Shown: piece after piece, positions 21,834-29,632 of the stretch | How positions within the stretch are numbered: position 1 is the stretch's first letter | How the letters are laid out: the number at the start of each line of letters is the position of its first letter | NCBI GenBank assembly: GCA_963746465.1 | Contig: CAVVAY010000005.1 | Span: 434,001-498,000 of the forward strand | Reading direction: 5' to 3' | Length of the DNA stretch: 64,000 nucleotides | Origin: CAVVAY01 sp963746465 | Lineage (GTDB): Bacteria > Actinomycetota > Actinomycetes > JACCUZ01 | Notes under the pieces: model-generated | Database searches by the model: none | What the model was told of the DNA's origin: nothing | What the model saw: only the letters and a program-made list of their open reading frames with translations | Made by a program: the position numbers and the translations under genes

Positions 21834-24596
21834 GTGCCGCGCGCTGCCGTCGCCGTCGTGTCCGCCGCCGTGACTCTCGCCCTGCTCCCGGGGCTGCCCG
21901 AAGCCGCGAGCGCTGCCGAGCCGGAGTACGGCGAGGTGCTCAACATCCTGCCGCCGGGCCAGTCCGGCACGGTTACGGCGACCGACGTCGCGAAGGTGGT
22001 GGCCGGCGACCCGAAGGGCCGCGTCGCCGTCGATGGAAAGAACGCGCCGCGCAACTTCGCGAACCAGCTCGAGATGTACGACGCGCTCAACAGGGTGAAC
22101 CCGCGCTCACTGGCAGATGGCGACCTGACGAAGTACTACAAGCCGGCCACCTTCGACGTACCGGCCGACCAGGTGCTGCGCGTCGAGACGCCTCGGCCCG
22201 GTGTGCGGATCACCTGGGACACCTTCGGCGTGCCGCACGTGAAGGGCGACACCCGGGACGACGTCGCGTTCGGCGCCGGGTACGCCGGCACGCACGACCG
22301 GATGTTCTTGCAGGACGTGCTGCGGCACGCGGGGGAGGCGCGGTCCGCGGAGTTCCTCGGTCCGACCGACGCCAACGTCGCGATGGACCAGGAGCAGCTG
22401 CGCAGCGCGTTCTACACCCACGACGAGGCGGCTGCCCAGGTGGCCGCACTGTCCGACCGCTACGGAGCCGAGGGCACCCGCATCGTCGCCGCGGTCGACG
22501 CCTTTCTCGCGGGGATCAACGCGGGGCAGGACGCCATGTGCCCGCTCGGCTCGCCCCTCGGCCCCCAGTGCCCCGCGGAGTACGCGGCCCTCGGGAAGAA
22601 GCCCGAGCCCTGGGACCGGGCCGACCTCGTCTACGTCGCGTCCCTGGTCGGCGGCATCTTCGGCAAGGGCGGCGGTGGCGAGGCCGCCAATGCGCGCTGG
22701 CTGCAGCAGCTGCAGCGCAAGCTCGGCCCGAGGGCCGGCAGAGCGGTCTACTCCGACCTGCGCGAGCGCGACGACCGCGAGGCCCCGACCACTGCGACGA
22801 CGGTGTTCCGGTACGGCGGCCGGCCCGGCATCCATCCCGGCCGTCGAGGTGTCGCGCTGCCGGACCTGACCGGCCCGACCGCTCCCGGCACCGGCTCGGA
22901 CGCCGGCTCGTCGACGCCGCTCGCTGCGCCCTCCACGCAGGCCCTGCAAGGCGTCACCGACGGCAGGAGCCTCGACCTCCCGTTCGGCAACCTGGACCTG
23001 TCCTCGGTCGGCCCCGGCCTGAGCAACGCGCTGCTGGTCGGCGCCGGCCGCACCACCACCGGCCACCCGCTCACCGTGTTCGGGCCGCAGACCGGCTACT
23101 ACGCGCCGCAGCTGCTGACCGAGCAGGTGCTGGAAGGCCCGGGCGTCCGGGCACGCGGAGTCTCGTTCGCCGGGACGCAGCTCGTCGTGCAGCTCGGCCG
23201 CGGCGTCGACTACGCCTGGTCGGCCACGAGTGCCAGCAACGACAACGTCGACACGGTGGTCGAGCGGCTTTGCTCCACCGACGGGTCGCCGGTCACCGTG
23301 CAGTCCACGGCGTACCGGGTCGACGGGCGGTGCGTCCCGATGGACCGGCACGTCCACGAGGAGACCGCCCTGCCCAACCCCGGCGCCCCCGAGCCGCCGC
23401 GTCAGCTCCGGCTGCAGGTGCTGCGCACCCGGCACGGCATCGTCCAGCTGCGGACCACGGTGCGCGGCCGGCCGGTCGCGATCGTGACCCAGCGCAGCAC
23501 GTACCGCCACGAGGTCGACTCGGTGGTCGGGTTCGCGCGGCTCAACGACCCTGCGCAGACGCACGACGCGGCGTCGTTCCAGCGGTCCGCGAGCGCCATC
23601 GACTACACGTTCAACTGGTTCTACACCGACAGCCGCGACATCTCCTACTACAGCTCAGGTCTGCTGCCGCGGCGCGCGAAGGGCACCGACTTCGACCTCC
23701 CGCGATGGGGCTCGCGCCGGTACGACTGGAAGGGCTGGCTGCCGTTCGGCAAGCACGTGCACCAGACCAACCCGCCCACCGGCTTCCTGGCCAGCTGGAA
23801 CAACAAGCCGGCTCCGGGCTGGTCGGCGGCCGACAACGTCTGGGGCTACGGCGCGGTGTACCGCAGCCTGGCGCTCAGCGATCGGGCCAGGGCAGCCACC
23901 AAGGGCGGCGCGAAGGTCTCGCGGGCGCAGCTGGTCGGGATGGTCGCCGACGCGGCCACCGTCGACTCCAGGGCTCGCTACACGCTGCCCATGCTGCTGA
24001 AGGTGGTCGGCAAGGACCGCCGTGCCGGAGATGCCGTCGCCCGCCTGCGCGCGTGGCTGAAGGCCGGCGCCCACCGCGTCGACCGGGACCGTGTCGGTGC
24101 CTACACCCACCAGGAGGCGATCGCCGTCTTCGACGAGTGGTGGGAGTCGCAGAGCACTGCGAGGCCCGGAGCGAAGTCGGTGGCGAAGGACGTGCTCCGC
24201 CCGCGGCTCGGCCGTCTGGCCGGGAAGCTGCCGAAGGAGCTCGACAACCACCCGCGCGGCGGCCGCGGCTCGGCGTGGAACGAGGTCGCGTGGTACGGCT
24301 ACGTGAACAAGGACCTGCGCGCGGTGCTCGGTCACGACGTCACCTCGCCCTACTCGCGGGGCTACTGCGGCAGCGGCTCGCTGGTGCGCTGCCGGAGGGC
24401 GCTGCGCGCTTCGTTGGAGGCCGCCGTCAGGCGAGTGCTGACCGAGCAGTCACGCACCACCGTCGCCGACCTCACCTATGACAAGCACCAGGACGACATC
24501 CGGCACGTGACGGCGGGCCTGGTCGGCGTACGGCCGATCGACTGGCAGAACCGGCCGACCTTCCAGCAGGTGGTGGACTTCCGCAGCCATCGATGA
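21834..24596 (+). CDS. Secreted penicillin acylase family protein (Ntn hydrolase)
   Basis: This 920-residue Ntn-hydrolase precursor has a Sec signal peptide at residues 1 to about 27 (AVVSAAVTLALLPGL then ASA-AEP). An alpha-chain region follows with VRITWDTFGVPHVKGDT and AFGAGYAGTHDRMFLQDVLR. A Ser/Gly/Pro-rich linker precedes the probable autoprocessing site GLSNALLVGAG, where the Ser would become the N-terminal nucleophile of the beta chain, and GHPLTVFGPQTGYYAPQ comes next. Members cleave penicillins, acyl-homoserine lactones or other N-acyl compounds. Substrate and quorum-quenching activity cannot be read from sequence. GTG 21834 follows GAGGAG. It sits 56 bases after recO and is probably a separate transcript or a read-through. 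Confidence 0.92.
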   Translation: MPRAAVAVVSAAVTLALLPGLPEAASAAEPEYGEVLNILPPGQSGTVTATDVAKVVAGDPKGRVAVDGKNAPRNFANQLEMYDALNRVNPRSLADGDLTKYYKPATFDVPADQVLRVETPRPGVRITWDTFGVPHVKGDTRDDVAFGAGYAGTHDRMFLQDVLRHAGEARSAEFLGPTDANVAMDQEQLRSAFYTHDEAAAQVAALSDRYGAEGTRIVAAVDAFLAGINAGQDAMCPLGSPLGPQCPAEYAALGKKPEPWDRADLVYVASLVGGIFGKGGGGEAANARWLQQLQRKLGPRAGRAVYSDLRERDDREAPTTATTVFRYGGRPGIHPGRRGVALPDLTGPTAPGTGSDAGSSTPLAAPSTQALQGVTDGRSLDLPFGNLDLSSVGPGLSNALLVGAGRTTTGHPLTVFGPQTGYYAPQLLTEQVLEGPGVRARGVSFAGTQLVVQLGRGVDYAWSATSASNDNVDTVVERLCSTDGSPVTVQSTAYRVDGRCVPMDRHVHEETALPNPGAPEPPRQLRLQVLRTRHGIVQLRTTVRGRPVAIVTQRSTYRHEVDSVVGFARLNDPAQTHDAASFQRSASAIDYTFNWFYTDSRDISYYSSGLLPRRAKGTDFDLPRWGSRRYDWKGWLPFGKHVHQTNPPTGFLASWNNKPAPGWSAADNVWGYGAVYRSLALSDRARAATKGGAKVSRAQLVGMVADAATVDSRARYTLPMLLKVVGKDRRAGDAVARLRAWLKAGAHRVDRDRVGAYTHQEAIAVFDEWWESQSTARPGAKSVAKDVLRPRLGRLAGKLPKELDNHPRGGRGSAWNEVAWYGYVNKDLRAVLGHDVTSPYSRGYCGSGSLVRCRRALRASLEAAVRRVLTEQSRTTVADLTYDKHQDDIRHVTAGLVGVRPIDWQNRPTFQQVVDFRSHR

Positions 24597-24624
24597 GGCG
24601 CCCTGTCTGGAAGGAGCGCGGACC

Positions 24625-25086
24625 TCAGGTCAGCAACGGCTCATAGCGGGGCCGTTCGAACGGCCAGGCATCGCTGGTGAGCCAGTCAGCGATCGCTCGC
24701 CTGAAGGCATCGTCGAGGGCGGCGTCGGACTCCCGTACCCACGACAGCACGTTGGCGTCATGGACGCCGTCGCGAGCCGGGTACACGTAGACGCAGCCGA
24801 TGACGTCGCCGCTGGGGTTCAGAACGGTGAACGTGAAACCGTTCCTGTCGACGAAGTCTCGGGCATGCCTCTCCAGGTCACCGCGGTTGTCGTCGAGGCT
24901 CATCTCCCGCGGCCACTCCCCGTCCGAGAAGCCCGGCGAGCGCCGGATGTGTTCCATGCTCGACGTCCAGGCTGCGTAGTCGCTCTCGTTGTGCTGCGGT
25001 CCGAGCGGCTCGAGGCGGCAGCTGCCAGTGGTGAAGCTGGTCGGAGGGTCGAAATCGGCGGGCACGAATGCGGCGGGCTCAGACAC
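24625..25086 (-). CDS. GNAT-like acetyltransferase-fold protein, function unknown
   Basis: The 153-residue product starts at GTG 25086, chosen because AAGGAG lies five bases upstream. The segment GFTFTVLNPSGDVIGCVYVYP is the beta4-beta5 pattern of a GNAT fold, and WVRESDAALDDAFRRAIADW resembles a following helix. The canonical Q/RxxGxG/A loop is not evident, so acetyl-CoA binding is doubtful. The gene converges with the penicillin acylase gene. It ends PFERPRYEPLL. I do not assign a function. Confidence 0.65.
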   Translation of the reverse strand: MSEPAAFVPADFDPPTSFTTGSCRLEPLGPQHNESDYAAWTSSMEHIRRSPGFSDGEWPREMSLDDNRGDLERHARDFVDRNGFTFTVLNPSGDVIGCVYVYPARDGVHDANVLSWVRESDAALDDAFRRAIADWLTSDAWPFERPRYEPLLT

Positions 25087-25163
25087 AGTTCTCCTTCTCG
25101 CGACGGTGCCCACAGTGTGATGTCAGCCCCGCCAGGCCGACAGCGCGTTTACCACGGCACCAC

Positions 25164-25634
25164 TCACAGCCAGCGACGAACCCGCCGGGCGTAGTCGTCG
25201 TACTGCGCACCGAACCGCTGGTGCAAGAACCGTTCCTCCGGGCGGATCGCCCCCCAGAGGACGAGCAGCACCGCAGCCGGGAACAGCACGAGCCCCCAGA
25301 ACGTGGGTGCCAGCAGCGCCACGCCGATGTAGAGCGCGAGCAGGCCGACGTACAACGGGTTGCGGGAGAGCCGGTACGGCCCCGCCTCGATCATCGCGTG
25401 AGTCGCCTGCCCCGGCAGCAGCCCGGTCTCGTGCCGCGCGAACAGCCACAGCGACCAGCCGTTCCACCCGACGAAGAGCACCACCAGTGCCCAGCCGACC
25501 GGGACGCGCCACCCGCCGAGGTCGACCGGGTCGCCCCACAGCCGCGTGGCCAGCCAGCCGACCAGCAGAGGGGTGCCGACCGCGACCGGCGGCCAGAGCC
25601 GGAACGCGACGGTCTCCTCGGGACCGTGCACCAT
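25164..25634 (-). CDS. Isoprenylcysteine carboxyl methyltransferase (ICMT/PEMT)-like membrane protein
   Basis: This 156-residue integral membrane protein has about four hydrophobic helices. The family's C-terminal signature is GPYRLSRNPLYVGLLALYIG followed by ERFLHQRFGAQYDDYARRVR, the SAM-binding end of PEMT/ICMT-type methyltransferases. Bacterial members methylate small or lipid substrates, mostly unknown. The ATG at 25634 lies six bases behind an ACAAT element on the minus strand, again suggesting a leaderless mRNA. It is divergent from uppS. Confidence 0.83.
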   Translation of the reverse strand: MVHGPEETVAFRLWPPVAVGTPLLVGWLATRLWGDPVDLGGWRVPVGWALVVLFVGWNGWSLWLFARHETGLLPGQATHAMIEAGPYRLSRNPLYVGLLALYIGVALLAPTFWGLVLFPAAVLLVLWGAIRPEERFLHQRFGAQYDDYARRVRRWL

Positions 25635-25704
25635 GCCCTCATTGTTGCGGGGACCCCTGGAACCAGGAGGTCCTGCCCGACCCGACCGCCTGATCGGCGG
25701 TCGC

Positions 25705-25710
25705 TAGGGT
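25705..25710 (+). promoter_or_regulatory. -10 box of a leaderless promoter for uppS
   Basis: TAGGGT at 25705-25710 is followed by six bases and the GTG at 25717. The spacing predicts a transcript starting at the start codon. Confidence 0.6.
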
Positions 25711-25716
25711 CGCGGC

Positions 25717-26556
25717 GTGGCACGACGGACGGCGAAGAGCGAGCGGGCCCCTCGACGAGACCCGGTCCCCCCGACACCGCACTTTTCCGGTGCCAGGCCG
25801 CCGCAGCTGCCGGCCGAGCTGGTGCCGGGGCACGTCGCGATCGTCATGGACGGCAACGGCCGGTGGGCCAAGGAGCGCGGCCTGCCGCGGACCCAGGGTC
25901 ACGAGGCCGGTGAGGCCGCGCTGCTCGACGTGATCCACGGTGCCGTGGAGATCGGCGTCAAGCACCTCTCGGCCTACGCCTTCTCGACCGAGAACTGGAA
26001 GCGCTCGCCCGACGAGGTCCGGTTCCTGATGGGCTTCAACCGGGAGGTCATCCGCCGCCGCCGCGACGAGCTGGACGCGATCGGCGTCCGGGTGCGCTGG
26101 GCGGGCCGTCGCCGGCGGCTGTGGCGCAGCGTGATCGGCGAGCTCGAGGAGGCAGAGGACCGGACCCGGCGCAACGACGTCCTCACCCTGCAGTTCTGCG
26201 TCAACTACGGCGGCCGGGCCGAGATCGCCGACGCCGCCGCAGCCATCGCCCGCGAGGTCGCCGCCGGCCGCCTCGACCCGGACAAGGTCGACGAGCGGAC
26301 CATCGCTCGGCACCTCGACGAGCCGGACATCCCCGATGTCGACCTGTTCGTCCGCTCGTCGGGGGAGCAGCGCACCTCGAACTTCCTGCTCTGGCAGTCG
26401 GCGTACGCCGAGATGGTCTTCCTGGACACGCTCTGGCCGGACTTCGACCGCCGGCACCTGTGGCAGGCGATCGAGACCTACGCGCACCGGGACCGGAGGT
26501 ACGGCGGGGCCTTGCCGAACGCGGCCGCGCCGGACGCCGGGACGCCGGGGAGCTGA
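25717..26556 (+). CDS. uppS: Isoprenyl transferase (undecaprenyl/decaprenyl diphosphate synthase)
   Basis: This cis-prenyltransferase makes the polyprenyl diphosphate carrier for cell-wall synthesis. The 279-residue protein shows HVAIVMDGNGRWA with catalytic Asp at about residue 45. It also has GHEAGEAALLDVIHGAVEIG, AYAFSTENWKR, LQFCVNYGGRAEI and the diphosphate-binding DLFVRSSGEQRTSNFLLWQ. All signature blocks are intact. The Arg-rich first 30 residues are an actinobacterial extension. GTG 25717 sits six bases after a TAGGGT. The methyltransferase gene follows by five bases. Confidence 0.95.
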   Translation: MARRTAKSERAPRRDPVPPTPHFSGARPPQLPAELVPGHVAIVMDGNGRWAKERGLPRTQGHEAGEAALLDVIHGAVEIGVKHLSAYAFSTENWKRSPDEVRFLMGFNREVIRRRRDELDAIGVRVRWAGRRRRLWRSVIGELEEAEDRTRRNDVLTLQFCVNYGGRAEIADAAAAIAREVAAGRLDPDKVDERTIARHLDEPDIPDVDLFVRSSGEQRTSNFLLWQSAYAEMVFLDTLWPDFDRRHLWQAIETYAHRDRRYGGALPNAAAPDAGTPGS

Positions 26557-26561
26557 CAGAC

Positions 26562-27209
26562 GTGCCTGACGACGCCCCCGCCGGCAGCCCGGCCAGGGAC
26601 CGCCTCGAGACGGACCTGCGCGCCTACTACGACCAGGAGGCCGGCCGGCGTGCCGTGCGGGTGCTCGACCCGCGCCGGGTCGAGCACCGCAAGGCCTTCG
26701 CCGACCTGCTCGTGGCGGAGCGCCGAGGCAGGCTGGTCGAGATCGGCACCGGTCCGGGCCGGGACGCCGCCGAGTTCCTGGCCCGCGGGCTCGCGGTGGC
26801 CGGGGTCGACCTCTCGGCCGAGCACGTCCGGCTCAGCCGGGAGGCCGGTGTCGACGCCCGGGTGGCATCGGTGCATCAGCTGCCGTTCGCAGACGACTCC
26901 TTCGATGCCGGCTGGTCGATGAGCACCTTGCTGCACGTCCCGGACGCCGGGTTCGATGCGGCGCTCGCCGAGATCTGCCGGGTGCTGAGCCCTGGCTCGC
27001 CGCTGGCCGTGGGGGTGTGGGGCGGCCCGGACACGGAGACGATCAGCACCGAGGACGAGATCCAGCCGCCCCGGTTCTTCAGCCTCCGGTCGGACATCCG
27101 GTTGAGAAAGATGCTCGGGAGGCACGGCCGGATGGAGCAGTTCGAGACCTGGCCGGGGCCGACCGACGGGAGCTGGACCTATCAGTGGTGCGTGCTCCGC
27201 GTCCCCTGA
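26562..27209 (+). CDS. Class I SAM-dependent methyltransferase
   Basis: The 215-residue product has a Rossmann-fold methyltransferase core. Motif I is LVEIGTGPGRDAAEFLARG, motif II VAGVDLSAEHV, a post-I region VHQLPFADDSFDAGWSM and motif III AEICRVLSPGSPLAVGVWG. It resembles UbiE/Methyltransf_11 proteins acting on small molecules; the acceptor is unknown. GTG 26562 lies just after the uppS stop, so it is probably in the uppS operon. It converges with the glycerophosphodiesterase gene. Confidence 0.87.
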   Translation: MPDDAPAGSPARDRLETDLRAYYDQEAGRRAVRVLDPRRVEHRKAFADLLVAERRGRLVEIGTGPGRDAAEFLARGLAVAGVDLSAEHVRLSREAGVDARVASVHQLPFADDSFDAGWSMSTLLHVPDAGFDAALAEICRVLSPGSPLAVGVWGGPDTETISTEDEIQPPRFFSLRSDIRLRKMLGRHGRMEQFETWPGPTDGSWTYQWCVLRVP

Positions 27210-27221
27210 CGCGCTGCGCGG

Positions 27222-28041
27222 TCAGCTGCAGCGCTGGCGCGCCCAGGCCACGTACTCCGCCGGCCGGTTCGTCAGCGTCGCGTCGGCCTTGTCGTAGGCC
27301 ATCCGCCGCCAGCCCGCCACCGTGTCGACCGTCCACGGCCGGACCGAGATGCCCGCCCGGCGCCAGCTCGCGGACCGCTCGGCGGTCAGGGATGCGGAGT
27401 TGACCAGATAGGTGCTGCCGAACTGCAGCACGGACTCCGGCGACCGGTAGCGAGGCCAGTCGATGATCGCGGTGCGCAGATCCGGCGCGGCCGCGCGCAC
27501 GGCGGTGATGGCCTCCTCGAGGAAGCTGGTGATCGTGACCCCCGACGCCATCGACGACCAGGTGACGCGGTCCAGGAGCTGGGTCATCTGGGTCGGTGTC
27601 GGGACCGTCTTCAGCTCGACCAGGACGCTGGCGTCGTTGCTCCTCGCGAGCTTCAGCACCTCGTAGAGCGTCGGCACCCTGGTGCCGCGGTACTCGCGGG
27701 AGAACCACGAGCCGGCGTCGAGCGCCCGCACCTGCGCCAGAGACAAGCTGCTCACCGCCCCGGTGCCGTCGGTCGTACCGACCGACCCTCGGGTCGTGCA
27801 TCAGGACCGGCACGTCGCTGCTGGTGAACCGCACGTCCAGCTCGAACCGCCGCACACCGATCGCCAATGCCTTGCGGAAGGCCGGCAGCGTGTTCTCCGG
27901 GGCGCGGGCGGAGTCGCCACGATGCGCCACGGGTGGCGGGACGCAGGAGGTGTCGGCCCCGGCCGGTGCGGCGGGAACGAGGACACCGGTCAGCAGGGTG
28001 GCGGCTGCGAGGAGCAGGCGGACAGCGGGTGGAGCGGGCAC
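27222..28041 (-). pseudogene. Secreted glycerophosphodiester phosphodiesterase, +1 frameshift
   Basis: From ATG 28041 the frame gives a signal peptide (LLLAAATLLTGVLVPAAPAG) and the GDPD start PVAHRGDSARAPENTLPAF, then ELDVRFTSSDVPVLMHDPRV. Near 27778 an extra base shifts the frame inside the usual HDxxxxRTTxGxG motif. The rest of the TIM barrel (VLVELKTVPTPTQMTQLLDR, then SVRPWTVDTVAGWRRM) continues in the next frame to 27222. Deleting one base in the CC at 27778-27779 restores HDPRVGRTTDGTGAV and a 272-residue protein. The catalytic His/Glu/Asp residues are all present on the two sides. The family hydrolyses glycerophosphodiesters to glycerol-3-phosphate. Confidence 0.85.
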
Positions 28042-28123
28042 GACGTGAGACTCCCCGTGGTCGTGGTGCGGTGGTCCTCGACGTTATTGCGGTCGCGGCG
28101 GGAGGGCAAAGCCGGAGGTCAGC

Positions 28124-28504
28124 TCAGCTGTGACCGGCCGCGCACGAGGCACAGGTCCCGAAGACCTCGACCGTGTGCGCGATGTCCACGAAGCCGTGCT
28201 CGCGGGCCACCCGGTCGGCCCAGGTCTCGACCGCCTTGCCCTCGACCTCCACCGTGGTGCCGCAGCTGCGGCACACCAGGTGGTGGTGGTGGCCGGCGGA
28301 GCAGGCCCGGTAGGTGGACTCGCCGTCGTCGTTGCGCAGGACGTCGACCTCGTCGGCGTCCGCCAGGCTCTGCAGCGCCCGGTAGACGGTGGTCAGCCCG
28401 ATCCGGTGACCGGCTCCGCGCAGGCTGGAGTGGACCTCCTGGGCGCTGCGGAAGGCCGGGTCTCGGGACAGCTCGTTCCGGACCGCGCTGCGCTGGCGGC
28501 TCAT
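28124..28504 (-). CDS. zur: Fur family zinc uptake regulator (Zur/FurB)
   Basis: This 126-residue Fur-family repressor has an N-terminal winged helix (SAQEVHSSLRGAGHRIGLTT, VYRALQSLADADEVDVLR). The metal/dimer domain has the His-rich SAGHHHHLVCRSCG, then GTCASCAAGHS with the second CxxC of the structural zinc site. Assignment to Zur rather than Fur rests on the position next to a ZIP transporter and glyS, the FurB neighbourhood of Actinomycetota, and on a Zur-box-like site upstream of the ZIP gene. It lies 7 bases after the ZIP gene and is probably cotranscribed. Confidence 0.88.
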   Translation of the reverse strand: MSRQRSAVRNELSRDPAFRSAQEVHSSLRGAGHRIGLTTVYRALQSLADADEVDVLRNDDGESTYRACSAGHHHHLVCRSCGTTVEVEGKAVETWADRVAREHGFVDIAHTVEVFGTCASCAAGHS

Positions 28505-28511
28505 CGGGTGC

Positions 28512-29240
28512 TCATCCGGCCGCCACGACGAACCACATCAGGCCAACGCCGCCCAGCGTGCTCACGAGCGTGAGCCGGGACGGGTGCCGGGCATGCGCCT
28601 CGGGCAGGATGTCGGCCGTCGCGAGGTAGAGCAGGAAGCCCGCGAAGGCGCCGAGGTACAGCGCGAGCACGGTGTCCCCGACGCTGAAGAACAGCGTCGA
28701 GAAGGCGCCCACGACCGGTGCGAGGGCGTCGATCACGAGCAGCGTCACCTGGCGCCGGCGCGAGTTGCCTGACGCCCGCATGATCGTGACGGTGTTGAGC
28801 CCGTCGGCGAAGTCGTGGGCGATCACGGCGAGCGCGACGGCGTACCCCACCTGGTCGTCGACCTGGAACGCCAGTCCGATGCCGACACCGTCCAGGAACG
28901 AGTGCGCCGCGAGAGCGGCCGCCGACGCGAGTCCGACGGCGGGGGCGTCGTGGTGGTGCGTGCCGTACTCACCTTCGTGCGCCGCGTGCATCGCGACCGA
29001 GCGCTCCACGAAGTGCAGCAGCAGGAAGCCGGCGGCGAAGGCGACCATCACCGCGGGGACCCCGAGGAACGTCTGGTCCGAGAGCTCGAACAGCTCGGGG
29101 AGCAGGTCGAAGGCCACCAGGCCGAGCATCACGCCGGCCGCGAAGCCGAGCACGAGGTGCAGCCGGTCCCGGCTGCGCAGAGCGACCACCCCACCGAGCG
29201 CGGTCGACAGCACGGCGGTCAGAGCGAAGAGCACGGGCAT
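28512..29240 (-). CDS. ZIP family metal (zinc) transporter
   Basis: The 242-residue membrane protein has eight predicted hydrophobic segments. The ZIP metal-binding helices are SAAALAAHSFLDGVGIGLAF and VIAHDFADGLNTVTIM (H...D...G and H.F.DG). The cytoplasmic loop is His-rich (MHAAHEGEYGTHHHD). The ATG at 29240 is chosen because TAGGGT lies seven bases upstream; a longer in-frame extension has no support. It precedes zur in an operon, so zinc uptake and its repressor are coupled. A Zur-box-like sequence sits at the likely -35. Confidence 0.9.
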   Translation of the reverse strand: MPVLFALTAVLSTALGGVVALRSRDRLHLVLGFAAGVMLGLVAFDLLPELFELSDQTFLGVPAVMVAFAAGFLLLHFVERSVAMHAAHEGEYGTHHHDAPAVGLASAAALAAHSFLDGVGIGLAFQVDDQVGYAVALAVIAHDFADGLNTVTIMRASGNSRRRQVTLLVIDALAPVVGAFSTLFFSVGDTVLALYLGAFAGFLLYLATADILPEAHARHPSRLTLVSTLGGVGLMWFVVAAG

Positions 29241-29247
29241 GGCCCCG

Positions 29248-29253
29248 ACCCTA
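29248..29253 (-). promoter_or_regulatory. -10 box of a leaderless promoter for the ZIP-zur operon
   Basis: On the minus strand TAGGGT (29253 to 29248) is followed by seven bases and the ATG at 29240. The Zur-box-like site begins eight bases further upstream. Confidence 0.6.
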
Positions 29254-29261
29254 ACAGCAAA

Positions 29262-29276
29262 CGACAACCATTTTCA
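29262..29276 (-). promoter_or_regulatory. Zur box-like operator
   Basis: On the minus strand the 15 bases read TGAAAATGGTTGTCG. They match the actinobacterial Zur consensus TGAAAATGATTTTCA at 12 of 15 positions, with the left half perfect. The site covers the region where the -35 of the ZIP promoter would lie. It also sits 14 bases before the -10 of the divergent monooxygenase-like gene, so it could affect both. Confidence 0.65.
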
Positions 29277-29289
29277 TTCTCGCCGTCGC

Positions 29290-29295
29290 TACGGT
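29290..29295 (+). promoter_or_regulatory. -10 box of a leaderless promoter for the ABM-domain gene
   Basis: TACGGT at 29290-29295 is followed by seven bases and a GTG at 29303. This favours 29303 over the in-frame GTG at 29294, which lies inside the -10 box. Confidence 0.5.
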
Positions 29296-29302
29296 GGACC
29301 CC

Positions 29303-29587
29303 GTGCTGGTGATGACGCGGTTCCGGGTGCCCGAGGCCGACTCCGACGCGTTCCGGACCGCAGCAGACGACCTGCTCGTGCTGCTCTCCGGGTCGGCCGG
29401 CTTCCACCGCGGCTCGCTGGGCCGCGCTGCCGACGAGACCGACCTGTGGGTGCTCGCCACGGCGTGGGAGGGAGTGGGCGCCTACCGTCGCGCCCTCTCG
29501 GCGTACGACGTGAAGATGACCGCGCCGGCGGTGATGGCGTACGCCGTGCACGAGCCCAGCGCGTTCGAGGTCGTCACCAGCCGTTAG
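29303..29587 (+). CDS. Antibiotic biosynthesis monooxygenase (ABM)-domain protein
   Basis: The 94-residue product is a single ferredoxin-like ABM domain: VLVMTRFRVPEADSDAFRTA, then GSAGFHRGSLGRAADETDL and WEGVGAYRRALSAYDVKM. Such small proteins include heme-degrading or quinone-forming enzymes as well as many of unknown role. No catalytic residue can be named here. It lies directly before glyS, 45 bases away, an arrangement I recall from other Actinomycetota. GTG 29294 is a possible alternative start. Confidence 0.75.
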   Translation: MLVMTRFRVPEADSDAFRTAADDLLVLLSGSAGFHRGSLGRAADETDLWVLATAWEGVGAYRRALSAYDVKMTAPAVMAYAVHEPSAFEVVTSR

Positions 29588-29632
29588 GCTCCACCCCTTC
29601 ACCCGCCGACAACCAGCCGGATGGAGGCCATC

